A stretch of DNA of 64,000 bases from Basidiobolus meristosporus CBS 931.73. Taxonomy: Eukaryota; Basidiobolomycota; Basidiobolomycetes; Basidiobolales; Basidiobolaceae. Below are positions 11,226 to 22,496 of the stretch, piece after piece. The DNA lies in the NCBI GenBank assembly GCA_002104905.1, contig MCFE01000399.1:1-64000 (forward strand), given 5' to 3'. Made by a program: the position numbers and the translations under genes. The notes below the pieces were generated by a model that was given only the letters and a program-made list of their open reading frames with translations, searched no databases and was not told the origin of the DNA. How positions within the stretch are numbered: position 1 is the first letter of the stretch; each line of letters opens with the position of its first letter.

Positions 11226-14200
11226 ATGGCCAATCAAAAACGCCAAAGAAGCGACAGCGCGTCCGCAAGCAAGGACCACAAGAAGGATAAGAAGAAGTCC
11301 GAGAAGACCTCAAAGACCACCGCTTCCGATTCCTCAAAGCCCGCTGCAGCCACCATCGAAGACTTCCCAAGAGGAGGAAGTACCGGGCTTACTCCTTTAG
11401 AGTATAAAGATATCAGCAGACAAGTTAATCAGGATATTCTGTTCTCTGATACTACTACTGGACTCGAAGAGCCGCCCAGCAAGAAGGCCAAGGCCTCCAA
11501 AAAGGCCAAGAAGTCGAAACCCTCCAAAAATGAGGATGGAGACGACACAGAGGAGAAGCCCAAAAAGATCGAAAGCTTGAATTTCAAGCGTTTGGCTATC
11601 GGAACCCTTATGATGGGCGTTGTCACCCAGGTCAACGATCTCGATATTACTGTGTCTCTTCCCAATCACTTGATCGGTTTTGTCTCCATTACCGAGATTT
11701 CTGATGCCATCTCTGCCATGGTTGAGACAGCTGCTAAAGCCGAAGAAGATTCTGACGATGAGGAGATGGTCGATACAGCCCTCCCAAGCCTTAAGGAATT
11801 GTTCCAAATCGGACAATACGTTAATTGCTCAGTCACGAAGTTGGAGGGCGCGTCCGACAAAAGCGCCAAAGCCAAAAAGCGTATCGAGCTCAGCCTGAAC
11901 CCATCCATTGTTAATGCTGGTATTATGAAGGATGATTTGTGCGAGGGTATGATAGTTTCCGTGTCAGTTCAGAGTGTAGAGGATCATGGTTATTTGTTGT
12001 CAACGGGTGTTGACGGCGTGACCGGATTTCTTCACAAGAAAGACGCTGGAGACAAGTCCCTAGCTGTTGGCCAAGTTTTGCTTGGTGGTATCAAGAGTGT
12101 TTCTGAAAACAACAGAACCATCAACGTGACAATTGATTCGCAAGTGATGGCTAAGGCTGCACCCAGTCATACGTTGTCCAATATGTCTTCCTTGGTTCCT
12201 ACGACTCTGATTAATGGTATGGTCACTGCCATCAATCCTAACGGTCTAACTTGCAAGTTCATGGGCTTTTACGATGGTACCGTGGACCTCCACCACATCG
12301 GGCTCATCGTAGAGAATGAAGATGATATTTCAAAAGCTTTCAAGGTTGGTCAGAAGATCCGGGCTCGTATTCTTTACATGTCCCTTGGTGTCAACGAGAA
12401 AGTCATTGGGCTATCCCTATCTTCTCATGTCCTTTCTCTCTCTCAACCTGAGGTAACTGGATATGAGCTCGAGGACAACGTCAAGATGATCCCTATCGGT
12501 ACCATCTTCGAAAAAGTTACCGTCAGACGAGTTGATTCTGGACTCGGTATCTTGTGTGAGATTGATGGAGTGGAAGGTGTTGTTGGCCAGACCCACATCT
12601 CTCGTTTGTCTGACTCTCATGTCGCAAGCTTGAGTGGCCACACTGGGAAATACAAGGTGGGATCCAAGCACCCTGCCCGAGTTGTAGGCTACGATGCACT
12701 TGATGGCGTTTTGCAACTCAGTATGCAAAAGTCCGTTTTGGATGAGAAGTACCTGAATATTGACGACATCAAAGTTGGTGAAGTGATCAAGGGTAAGGTC
12801 CAAAAGCTCATCAATAATGGCATCCTAGTCGAGTTCAGCACCGCTATCAATGGATTTGTCCCAACCCTTCATATGTCCGATATCAAGCTTCTTCATCCTG
12901 AAAAGAAATTCAAATCTGGCGACAAAGTCAAGTGCAAGGTCCTGCACACTGATTCCAGCCAGAAGAAGGTGATCCTCACACTCAAGAAGTCCCTAGTGAA
13001 CTCTCAACTTCCCATCATCAAATCCTACAGCGACGCTACTCCTGGCGCTGTTACTCATGGTGTGATCACCTCCGTAAAGCCTTCTGGGTGTATTGTTACA
13101 TTCTTTAATAATGTCAAGGCTTTGGCACCACTTCCTGAGTTGAGCGACTCGTTCATCAAGGATCCCACGACTCACTTCAATGTTGGTCAGGTTGTTAAGT
13201 GTCGTGTATTGACAGTCGATCCGGAACGTGAGCAACTGCGGGTCAGTTTCAAATCTGAACCCACCAGTGTCGCCGCCAAGGAGGAGCGCAATACTGATAT
13301 GAGTGTCATTTCTCTTGGCGAAATTGTGTCCGGCAGAGTTACTTCTTTGTTGGAAGATGTAATTCATTTAGTCCTCGAACCCTCGAATATTCGCGCTACA
13401 CTTCCGGTCTCCCACCTGAGTGATCATCTTGGAGCTATCCTGAAGACTATTGTTGGCTCCATCAAGGTTGGTGACACTATCCAAGACATGGTTGTTTTCG
13501 CCAAGAATGAGCAAAAGAGTGTTGCTATGGTATCCAAGAAGCCGCTTTTGGTAAAGGCTGCCAAGGCCGGCAAGTGGCCTAAATCAGTCAGCGAGGTCTC
13601 TGTCGGGTCAATGATCCCTGGGTACGTACGCAATGTTACCGACTTTGCCGTGTTCGTTGGATTTCTTGGGGACTTCGGAGGTATTGCCTTCAAGAATAAT
13701 ATCTCCGATCAATTTGTTGCCGCTCCTGCCGATCATTTTTCACCCCAACAAACCGTTCTATGCAATGTCACTACTGTCAACGCCGAGGAAGGTCGAGTTG
13801 AACTCTCCTTGAAGCCTTCGCAAACTCCCGTCGATAAGACAACTTTCGCCAAGAATGGTGATTTCATCGAGGAGTACTTTGAGGAGCTTAATCAAGGACA
13901 TACTGAGCAATTCTCAAGCCCTGGCGAATTTGTACAAGGAAAGCTTCAACAGATGTTGCCTTACGGATGGATCATTGAGCTTGAGAATGGCATGTCAGGC
14001 TTTGTGACAAACGAGCATACCAAGGATGTCGCTGCCAAGGTTGGCGACGTCGTTGTCGGCAAAATTCTCGATGTCAATCCCGAGAAGAAGATTTACGATT
14101 TGACCCTTAGAAGTGAGCATGTCAGCGATGCTGACAAAGCCAAGCTTTCTGGTGATCTCAGCAAGAAGAAAAAGAGCGGAACCAGCAATATCATCAAGAA

Positions 14201-17120
14201 ATTGGAGACCATTAGCAAGGGAGCCAACCAGCTTGATTGCGTTGTTGAGCTCGTGAAGGAGGATTACCTTGTTCTTTCTCTTCCAAACAATAGCAATTTC
14301 ATTGCCTTCGCATCAACCAAATCTTATAACTACCGCGCGAAGCCGTTTATCCGTTATAAGCCTGGCCAATCCCTCAAGGCTGCAATTTGTAAGATCATCA
14401 AGGGTGCCAATCAACGTGTCTTGACAACAATTAGCCAAGAAGCACCCGTGAAGCCTGCTAAAGGAATCTTTGCTCGATTAGCCAAGGATCCTTTCGATAA
14501 GACTATCGAATCTTTCGATGACTATCAGCCAGGAAGAATTACTAAGGGTCAGGTGGCATCCATCAAGGAGATGCAAGTGAACATCAACTTGGCTGCTAAC
14601 ATCAAGGGAAGGGTCCATATTTCTGAGGTTTTCGACAAGTTCGCTGATATCAAGGATAAGGCTCATGTCTTCAAGAATCTTAAGCCTGGCTCTATAATCG
14701 ATGTCAAGGTCATAGGCTATCACGATGCCAAGACCCACAAGTATCTCCCCATCACTCATCGCACCTCTGCCGCTAAGACTGTTGTGGAGTTGACCATCAA
14801 GCCTAGTGAGATGAAGGTCCAAGACAAGCTAGAGGCTGACCGTCCTCAATTAGAGGAATTGAAGGTTGGTGCCAAGTTGACCGGGTTTGTTCAAAAGGCG
14901 CTTGATGATGGATTATGGATTTACGTCTCTCCTAACTTGCGTGGCCGTGTGCTCCCCATCTACACCTCCACCGATCTCGAGGTCGTACAGAATATTCCCA
15001 AGCACTTTACCACCGGAATGGCTGTGAGCTGCAACGTTCTCGGCATCAACTCGGAGAAGTATATCCTTGACCTTTCTCTCCTCGCAGAAACTAACAGTGC
15101 TGCTGACACATTTGAGGGTGTCAAACCCCAGAGCTCTCTGATTGGTCGTGTTGCCAGTGTTAAGCCTACTGGCCTTAACATCCAGCTGTCGAAGACCGTA
15201 TTTGGTCGGGTTGGTCTGACTGATATCGCTGATACTTATGTATCTGAGCCTCTGAAGGATTTCAAGAAGGACCAGTATGTTAGATGCTTTGTCCTTGCTG
15301 TGGATGCTCAGAACCACCAGATCGACCTTTCTTTAAGACCATCCTGCTTCGATCAATCCGTCAACGTCGTCGACAAGCAAATCCAAGGAGTCGAGGAAAT
15401 CGAAGTGAACAGCGTTATCCGTGGCTACATCAAGAATATCAATGACAATGGCTGTTTCGTAAGCTTGGGCCGCAACGTTGCTGGTCGTGTCAAGATTTCC
15501 GAAATCTCTGATGCATACGTCAAGGAATGGAAGACTGAAGTTAAAATTGGCCAGTTGGTCACTGCTCGCGTGCTAGCAGTTGACGCTGCCTCGAAACGTG
15601 TTGAGCTTTCGTTGAAGAAGTCACAGGTGGATCCCAACGTTGCCCCACTCCTAACCTTTGCTGATATTCAGGAAGGGGAGAAGATTAAGGGTTCCGTTAA
15701 GCGTATCGAAAGCTACGGTATCTTTATCAGAATTGAAGATAGCAACATCAGTGGCTTGTGCCACATCAGTGAAGTGTCCGACACCAAGGTCCAAGACCTT
15801 AACAAGCTTTACTCCGTTGGTGATCGTGTCAAGGCAGTCATTTTGAAGATCGACACTGAAAACAAGAAGGTATCCTTCGGACTTAAAGCCACCTATTTCA
15901 ATGACGACGACATGGAGTCTGAGAGCAGTGATGATGAAGAGTTGGAGGATTCTATGGATGTTGAGGACGAATCTGATGATGAAAATGAAGCTGGGGAAAG
16001 TCTTCTCGACCTTGAAGCTGAGGCTTCTGACGACGATGATGAGGATGAAGATGAGGACGAAGAAGAAATGGAAAGTGAGGACGATGCCAGCGAAGATGAT
16101 GACGAGGCAAGCGATGAAGAGGTGGATGCTATGGAGGTTGACTCTGTGTTGCCCGCATCTGGATTCAAATGGGACGAAGCCGAAGAAACCAAGGAGGAAA
16201 TGAACCTCAGTGACTCTGAAAACTCGGATGCCTCCGACGATGAGGCACAAAAGAAGAAGAAAAAGAAGAACCAGAAGGCGGAAACCGTTGATGTTACCGC
16301 TGAGCTTGGCCACTCTGCCCCCACTGTTGCAGCAGACTATGAACGACTTCTACTCGGCTCACCCAACTCATCCTACCTTTGGATTAACTATATGGCCTTC
16401 CAACTTCAATTGTCCGAAATCCAAAAGGCCCGTGAGATCGGAGAACGAGCCATCAAGGCAATTAACTTCCGTGAAGAACAGGAGAGAATGAACGTCTGGG
16501 TTGCCATGATGAACTTGGAAAACAAGTTTGGCACTCAGGAAACTCTTGAATCAGTGTTCCAACGCGCCGCCCAAGTATGTGAGCCCAAGAAAATTTATCT
16601 TCAACTGGTGCAAATCTATGAGCGCTCCGATAAAATGGACCTTGCCGAACAACTCTACAAGACCATTACCAAGAAGTTTAGTACCAGCTCCAAGGTTTGG
16701 ACCAACTTCGGTCTCTTCTACTTGAAGCAGGGTAAGGTAGACCTTGCTCGTGAGCTTCTTCAACGTAGTTTGAAGAGTTTGGCCAAGAGGAAGCATATCA
16801 AGACCATCACTAAATTCGCCCAACTTGAATTCAAGTATGGCGAGCCTGAGCGTGGCAGAACCATTTTCGAAGGTATCATGAGCAACTACCCCAAGCGTGT
16901 TGATCTCTGGTCCATCTATCTTGATATGGAGATTCGCGTAGGTGAACAGTCAATCATCCGTCGTCTCTTCCAGCGGGTCACTAGTCTGAAGCTTTCCTCC
17001 AAGAAGATGAAGTTCTTCTTCAAGAAGTGGCTAGCTTACGAGAAGAAATTCGGAGATGATAAGAGCGAAATGGAGGTCAAGCAGCGTGCTTTGGCTTATA
17101 TTGAATCCATCAGTTCCTAA
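11226..17120 (+). CDS. RRP5: Ribosome biogenesis factor Rrp5 (PDCD11 homologue)
   Basis: A single 5.9 kb exon encodes about 1,964 residues starting MANQKRQRSDSASASKDHKK. The frame extends two codons further to a TTG, but the ATG at 11,226 is the natural start. A basic, lysine-rich N-terminus leads into roughly a dozen S1 RNA-binding repeats (for example GMIVSVSVQSVEDHGYLLS, and GYIKNINDNGCFVSLG at about residue 1,400). Then come a long Asp/Glu-rich linker (about residues 1,560-1,680) and C-terminal HAT/TPR-type helical repeats (about 1,700-1,960). Rrp5 binds pre-rRNA in the nucleolus and is needed for processing at sites leading to both 18S and 5.8S/25S rRNA. Yeast Rrp5 is about 1,730 residues, so this copy is somewhat longer, mainly in the acidic linker. 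No intron or damage seen. Confidence 0.95.
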   Translation: MANQKRQRSDSASASKDHKKDKKKSEKTSKTTASDSSKPAAATIEDFPRGGSTGLTPLEYKDISRQVNQDILFSDTTTGLEEPPSKKAKASKKAKKSKPSKNEDGDDTEEKPKKIESLNFKRLAIGTLMMGVVTQVNDLDITVSLPNHLIGFVSITEISDAISAMVETAAKAEEDSDDEEMVDTALPSLKELFQIGQYVNCSVTKLEGASDKSAKAKKRIELSLNPSIVNAGIMKDDLCEGMIVSVSVQSVEDHGYLLSTGVDGVTGFLHKKDAGDKSLAVGQVLLGGIKSVSENNRTINVTIDSQVMAKAAPSHTLSNMSSLVPTTLINGMVTAINPNGLTCKFMGFYDGTVDLHHIGLIVENEDDISKAFKVGQKIRARILYMSLGVNEKVIGLSLSSHVLSLSQPEVTGYELEDNVKMIPIGTIFEKVTVRRVDSGLGILCEIDGVEGVVGQTHISRLSDSHVASLSGHTGKYKVGSKHPARVVGYDALDGVLQLSMQKSVLDEKYLNIDDIKVGEVIKGKVQKLINNGILVEFSTAINGFVPTLHMSDIKLLHPEKKFKSGDKVKCKVLHTDSSQKKVILTLKKSLVNSQLPIIKSYSDATPGAVTHGVITSVKPSGCIVTFFNNVKALAPLPELSDSFIKDPTTHFNVGQVVKCRVLTVDPEREQLRVSFKSEPTSVAAKEERNTDMSVISLGEIVSGRVTSLLEDVIHLVLEPSNIRATLPVSHLSDHLGAILKTIVGSIKVGDTIQDMVVFAKNEQKSVAMVSKKPLLVKAAKAGKWPKSVSEVSVGSMIPGYVRNVTDFAVFVGFLGDFGGIAFKNNISDQFVAAPADHFSPQQTVLCNVTTVNAEEGRVELSLKPSQTPVDKTTFAKNGDFIEEYFEELNQGHTEQFSSPGEFVQGKLQQMLPYGWIIELENGMSGFVTNEHTKDVAAKVGDVVVGKILDVNPEKKIYDLTLRSEHVSDADKAKLSGDLSKKKKSGTSNIIKKLETISKGANQLDCVVELVKEDYLVLSLPNNSNFIAFASTKSYNYRAKPFIRYKPGQSLKAAICKIIKGANQRVLTTISQEAPVKPAKGIFARLAKDPFDKTIESFDDYQPGRITKGQVASIKEMQVNINLAANIKGRVHISEVFDKFADIKDKAHVFKNLKPGSIIDVKVIGYHDAKTHKYLPITHRTSAAKTVVELTIKPSEMKVQDKLEADRPQLEELKVGAKLTGFVQKALDDGLWIYVSPNLRGRVLPIYTSTDLEVVQNIPKHFTTGMAVSCNVLGINSEKYILDLSLLAETNSAADTFEGVKPQSSLIGRVASVKPTGLNIQLSKTVFGRVGLTDIADTYVSEPLKDFKKDQYVRCFVLAVDAQNHQIDLSLRPSCFDQSVNVVDKQIQGVEEIEVNSVIRGYIKNINDNGCFVSLGRNVAGRVKISEISDAYVKEWKTEVKIGQLVTARVLAVDAASKRVELSLKKSQVDPNVAPLLTFADIQEGEKIKGSVKRIESYGIFIRIEDSNISGLCHISEVSDTKVQDLNKLYSVGDRVKAVILKIDTENKKVSFGLKATYFNDDDMESESSDDEELEDSMDVEDESDDENEAGESLLDLEAEASDDDDEDEDEDEEEMESEDDASEDDDEASDEEVDAMEVDSVLPASGFKWDEAEETKEEMNLSDSENSDASDDEAQKKKKKKNQKAETVDVTAELGHSAPTVAADYERLLLGSPNSSYLWINYMAFQLQLSEIQKAREIGERAIKAINFREEQERMNVWVAMMNLENKFGTQETLESVFQRAAQVCEPKKIYLQLVQIYERSDKMDLAEQLYKTITKKFSTSSKVWTNFGLFYLKQGKVDLARELLQRSLKSLAKRKHIKTITKFAQLEFKYGEPERGRTIFEGIMSNYPKRVDLWSIYLDMEIRVGEQSIIRRLFQRVTSLKLSSKKMKFFFKKWLAYEKKFGDDKSEMEVKQRALAYIESISS
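15901..16260 (+). repeat. Acidic low-complexity tract inside RRP5
   Basis: GAx/GAy-rich coding stretch for a run of Asp, Glu and Ser, ending in a lysine run (KKKKKK) that starts the linker to the helical repeats. It separates the S1 array from the HAT repeats. Confidence 0.7.
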
Positions 17121-17671
17121 GTTTCATTCCCATCCCTTGCCTTATTGAAGTTACCCTCATTAAGCCTATGTCGATGGCATGTTAGAAATTAATTTATTAT
17201 CCTTTTAGATTCAATCCTGGTTTATCTTGGCTAAGGTCAGAAAACATTCTGCCTAAAATCTCCAAATGTCTCCTGTAAATTTTTCGCTAAGCTACCTTTC
17301 CCTATGCATTAATAAATGTTATCTCTATTACAAAACCAAGACAAATCGAGTTGCTGTCTAACCCTATCAGAATGACTAATAGCACAAGATGCATTTGAAT
17401 GGCTCCTGAATGTGTCCCATCGCTTAAAGGAGATGCGTTGGTATCGAATTAGTGATCTTGGATTTTGGAGGTTGCCAAATTAGAAATGAACGAGAGATCC
17501 CATTGGCCAACTGAAAAAATTATTTTATATTGCCCGACTTTATTGATTTGATTGTATTGAGCAAGCACTTAACATCAAGCGTTCGCCAACTCCTTGATAC
17601 ACAGCTTATTTTCTCTAAGCTCTTGGCTCTTGGTGCATCACGCGATCCCTTTCGCTTTCTGAGTTGTGATT
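17121..17671. other. Intergenic region between RRP5 and TAH18
   Basis: 551 bp between two plus-strand genes. Contains AT-rich RRP5 3' sequence and the TAH18 promoter. Nothing further recognised. Confidence 0.5.
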
Positions 17672-19943
17672 ATGACCAACGAACTGAGTGATAAAGTAAC
17701 TGTTGTTTTTGCCTCCCAAACTGGCAATGCTGAGTCTATCGCTAGAAATATCTGCGATGAGGCGATTGCTCGGAACTTTTCCAGCAAGTGCATGGTGGCT
17801 GACGACCTTGACAAGGTTCTTACCTTGCCTCTCTCATGGACGATAGCCCGTGCGTGAATATGCTAACGCTCACTATACTTATAGGCCGCACTAGAGGCTG
17901 AGAATGTTTTGATCTTTGTGGTTTCCACAACTGGGGACGGCGACCCACCAGACAATTGTATCAAGTTCTGGAGACAGCTAAGAAAAATGAAGTCGGACAA
18001 TATTCTCCCCCACGTGCAGTATGCTATCCTAGGTATCAAAATATGGACGAAGGAGTACTTCTTGATATCACACTAATGCATGACAAAGGTCTAGGCGACA
18101 CAAACTATGACAACTTCTGCAACACTGCCAAACGGCTTGACCGTAAATTCCAAGAGGTTGGCGCGACACCTTTCTATCCTAGAGGGTTGGCCGACGATGC
18201 AACTGGGTATATAGTATATACAAACATATCGCCGATTCCCTACTAAACTAGTTTCTAGTCTTGAGGAGATTGTGGATCCATGGATCGAAGGGCTATGGGA
18301 TGCACTCGCTAAGGTTTGCAGCCGAGGAGGCCAGACTGATCGAGTCGACGAAATTGCGAATACCATGGATAGTATCAAAGTCGAATCCCACGGGCTCACT
18401 GCAGCTGAGACCGAAGAGCTTCAAAGTGGACACAAAATCATGATCAACGAGGGCGCACTAGCGAACCTTTCTCAATTGACTGGCTTGCCCCGCATTCCTA
18501 ACAGTGTATGCAAAATTGCAGATTCTGCAAAAGCTGAAGCTGTGAAAACCGAACATGGAATACCGGGATATATTAAGGTTCCTGGATCTGTGTTTACGGG
18601 AAAGATCAAAGGCGCGCGCATGTTGACCTCTCCTGACGCAATTAAAAGGACCATCCATCTTAGCGTAGATATCTCCGAATGCAGCAACGAGCTGGAGTAT
18701 GCTGCTGGTGATGCCTTTGGTATCGTCTGCCCCAACAATGAGCTTCTTGTCAATGGTATCCTTCAACGCCTGGGTGTTTCCGAAGAAGAGTCAAATCAGA
18801 TAGTTGACATTGAGCCACTCACTGAGAGTACCACTCTTCCCACTCATCTTCAAGGCATCCAAGGGGCAACCATTGCCGATATCTTCAGATATGTCACCGA
18901 TTTAACTAGTCTTCCCAAAAAGGGTTTCTTGAGAATGCTCGCAGAACATACGAGCGACGAAACTGAAAAGAAGCTTCTTCTTCTGCTGTCCAGCAAACAA
19001 GGTGCTTCGGATTTCAACTCGCTCAAGGAGCAGATGCCCACGTTGCTAGACATTCTTTCCACCTTTCCTTCTTGCAAGCCTCCGTTGGCTCGTCTGATAG
19101 AAAACCTGCCACCTCATCAGCCCAGATATTACTCGGTGTCGAACTCCCCTCTAAAGCACCCCAAGCTTCTCAACTTCGCTTTCAATATAGTTAAGTACTC
19201 CTCTCCAGAACCTTTTAATGTTCCAAAGGTTGGTGTATGTACTCCTTGGCTCGACGACCTCTCGGGACTTGTGCAAACCAAAGAAGACAACGAAATCCAA
19301 CCCTCTATGCGCGCATCCATTCCGCTGTTTTTAAAGAAATCCCAAACGCCATTCGTTCTCCCATCGAATACCAATACTCCAATCATCATGGTTGGGCCAG
19401 GCACTGGTGTAGCACCATTTGTTGGATTCTGTCAGCATCGCGATGAACAAAGAAAAATCAAAGCTCGTATGGGAACTTTGGGCAGAAATCCATCACTCGA
19501 TATTGAAAATTGCTTCGGGGAGATGTGGCTATTTTACGGATGTAGACACAAAGAAAGAGACTATCTTTATCGCAAAGAGCTCGAAGACTTGAAGACGCGT
19601 GGTGTGCTCAAGGAGCTTGTTGTTTGCTTTAGCAGAGAGGCCGAAGACGGTGAGCCCAAATATGTCCAGGACAACCTTAGAAAATATGGCGAAGAAATCT
19701 ACAAGCTTATGGCTGAGAAGAATGCTTACTTTTACCTATGCGGTGATGCGAAGAACATGGCCAAAGGAGTCAACGAGGCGCTTACAGATATTCTCTGTGA
19801 GTATGGGGGTCTGGCTAAAATGGAAGCTATTGGCAAACTTGGCGAGTGGACCGCTGAAGGCAGGATTTTCAGAGACCTCGTAAGTTCCCCAAGCATTTAA
19901 TTTGTTCAACTTGACGTACTGAACTCTTTTCCAGTGGGCGTAG
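17672..19943 (+). CDS. TAH18: NADPH-dependent diflavin reductase (Tah18/NDOR1)
   Basis: Proposed exons 17,672-17,815; 17,885-18,032; 18,089-18,206; 18,259-19,879; 19,935-19,943, about 679 residues. The order is an FMN flavodoxin domain (FASQTGNAESIA; STTGDGDPPDN; LGDTNYDNFC), an FAD domain (RYYSVSNSPL) and an NADPH domain (GPGTGVAPFVGFCQHRDEQ; FYGCRHKERDYLY; YLCGDAKNMAKGV). Tah18 passes electrons from NADPH to the Fe-S protein Dre2 in cytosolic iron-sulfur cluster assembly. The last exon holds only Trp-Ala-stop and restores the C-terminal DLWA; a terminal tryptophan stacking on FAD is typical of this enzyme class. Exon 1 is the weak point: the donor after AAG at 17,815 is GTTCTT, which is poor, but it keeps the frame and the family spacing. 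Cytochrome P450 reductase is excluded by the lack of a membrane anchor. Confidence 0.88.
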
Positions 19944-20664
19944 AATCTCGTATCCAGGTAGAGGTGGCGAATGAGCAGACGCTCTTTTTGCATAGAGCAT
20001 GGTATCATAACCGAACAGCATGCATACGAAGTATATTTATAACGATCAATCCACATTTCAGTGCAAGTTTACCACACCAGCATCAATTGAATAAATCAGC
20101 GACATTCTGTTTAACCACGGCTGTATAGCTTGAATACATTTGATGTGAGCGTCTCCAAAGCCCATATCTATCTCTTGATCGTTGCCCCAGTGATATTGAC
20201 CTCATCGGTTTGATATTTGTATAGAATGAGTCTTCCTACATCTGATTCGTGGGAATATTCACTCTTGCTTAATGCTAAATCTCGACTGTGCCAACCAATG
20301 CTGTTCTGGTTACCATCGGTATTCAACATTTCTATGACCTCATTACCGTTGATCCTGATCTGTGATGTTACCGTATTTTGTCTGGCCAATCAAGCACTGA
20401 GGGCTTTTCGAGAATTGAAATATATCTTATCTATATGAGGTAGCTGGGACTGTCACGAGAGTCATTGATTGCATGATCCTGGAGATTAGTTCTAATATGG
20501 AATTTTTCTTTTTCCACAACGTCGAATTTTTTATCGAGTACAACTCATATTTCGGCAACCTGTCCTTGACCATTACCATCCGTACTTTGCTCGCTAATTT
20601 TCGAGGCTGTAGATAATTTACACCTTGATTTTCTTTCTATTCTATATCCGCACATATCGAGGTA
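19944..20664. other. Intergenic region upstream of IFRD-like gene
   Basis: About 720 bp with small open frames on both strands that show no domain. Poly(T)-rich near 20,500-20,530, likely promoter DNA of the next gene. Confidence 0.45.
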
Positions 20665-22231
20665 ATGTCGCACTTAGCCCCCAAAAATCTCTTGAAGAAA
20701 GCAGTCAAGAGTTCCAGTCGCGCCTCCAGCAGAGCCTCCAGTCGTGCTACTACACCAGCTGGCAGCCGCCACGCTTCCGATTTTGAAGACGACGGATTTT
20801 CAGAGGCCTCGGACTCTACTTTAGATTCCCTTGCAAGCTTTCAGGATGATCTAACTATCATCGACTATGGTGACGAATTAAAAAGAAGCATTGAAGAACT
20901 ATCGGAGAAACGAACCTCGTAATCAGCCTAAGCTCTTACATCTTTCCGAACTTTTCTAAATTGACGTACCCTAGCACGCGCGAAGCTGCCCTGTTAAGAC
21001 TCGCCAAACTTCTGAGTCACAAATACTTGGAGGAGGATCTACTCCTACAGCGTAGTACCATTTTAGATGCTCTTAGAAAATGCGTTAAAAAATCCGGCAG
21101 TATTCAGGAGAAGATATTATCTGTCAAAGGTATTTCATACTTTTATTGGAAGTCTATTAATAGCCTCTAACTTGATTTGTGCAATAACAGTTGTCGCCCT
21201 TTGCTTTATTACTCTTGGCGCGGATGAGGAGAGCGCGTATAAGGAGTTTGCACCTATCTTGAAGACTATCGTCTCTAATGTCACGGACGGTGACATCCTA
21301 TCTGCAGTAAGTAGCACCTGTCAGGGTGCTCTTTGAAGCATATTAACAATGCTTTGCTAGGTGATCAATTGTCTGGCGATGATATGCTTTGTTTCCAGCT
21401 CAGATGAGCAAGAGACACTTTTGCTTATGGACATGTTTACCACAGTTTTTAAAGATTCGCGTCAAATGCCTCAAGCTGTAGTGAGTGCTGTTAATGCGCA
21501 TGGCTTATTGTTCACTACCCTTGATGGGCCACGTATTACCCGTGATATCTTTGACAGGTGCGTATTTCTGTTTAACATTCCGCCTTTTTCAGTCACTAAT
21601 CAGGTCATTTAGTACGATGCCAATCTTGACCCGTTTACTTGAGTCCTCATCCATGGAGCTGCGTGTTGCTAGTGGAGAAAACATCGCCATGATGATTGAG
21701 GTCCTGAGTAGCGACCCAGTAAGTAGCATTATGGTGATACTGACCACTCCATTAGTTGTATGAACTCAAATACTTTGACAGGATTCGCCGTTTAGATACG
21801 ACAGAATGGATAATCTCCTCATTTCATTGAACATGCTAGCTACCGATAGCAGTAAACGCCGTTCTAAGAAGGATCGTTCCACTCAAAGGTCCGCGTTTCG
21901 AGATATCGTGAATTCGATCGAGGAAGACGAGGCTCCCGAGGTAAAGCTTAAATTCCACGGAGAGGTAATTACCTTTAACGGCTGGAGCGAAATTAAACAG
22001 CTCAACGCTTTCCGTGAAGCGCTTGCCGAAGGGCTTCATGTACATTTCCAATACAACGAGCTTCTACACGATATTTTCCAAGTTTCGTTCTCACCAGATA
22101 TGGATAGCGAAGACTATCGTCCCCCTAGCTATGTCGTATCACAGAATTCGGAGATTTCTAAGCAGAGATCCCAAGACAAGAATAGACAGCGCCAACAGCG
22201 TAGTAGACACATCGGGCTTTATGAAGATTAG
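20665..22231 (+). CDS. Interferon-related developmental regulator (IFRD) family protein
   Basis: Six exons (20,665-20,918; 20,975-21,129; 21,191-21,306; 21,361-21,557; 21,613-21,718; 21,782-22,231), all with GT-AG introns and matching phases, give 425 residues. The N-terminus is a Ser/Arg/Ala-rich tract with SSRA repeated, followed by an acidic segment. The body is armadillo-like helices (STREAALLRLAKLLSHKYLE; VVALCFITLGADEESAYKEF; STMPILTRLLESSSMELRVA). The C-terminus carries the IFRD tail (SKRRSKKDRSTQRSAFRDIV and EVKLKFHGEVITFNGWSEIK). Animal IFRD1/2 are transcription and translation co-regulators, and IFRD2 can bind inactive ribosomes. The fungal function is not established. Acyl carrier protein converges 266 bp downstream. 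Family is confident. Confidence 0.88.
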
Positions 22232-22496
22232 ATATCTCCTCGGCATCGCACACTGATTCCTGGACATACTCATGGTTAATGTCCATTTTTGATGTGCAAA
22301 CCGTTGACATCCCATTCTAAGCTCTCTCTTTCCCCTGCGTTTGTTCATAAAATAAATATTGTAAGTAGATCTGATGCGTGAGTAGCACAACACTGGTTGA
22401 CTCGGAAGCTTGCTTGTATCACAAAATGGATGATTTATTGAATGTGTTGATGGTGGAAAGGGATTTTACATAGATGCATATATCAATGTGAAGAGG

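Noticed and set aside
15651-16324. Long antisense frames (143 and 220 codons) over RRP5
   Set aside because: Poly-Ser and poly-Leu/Val translations of the acidic Asp/Glu tract; shadows of RRP5.
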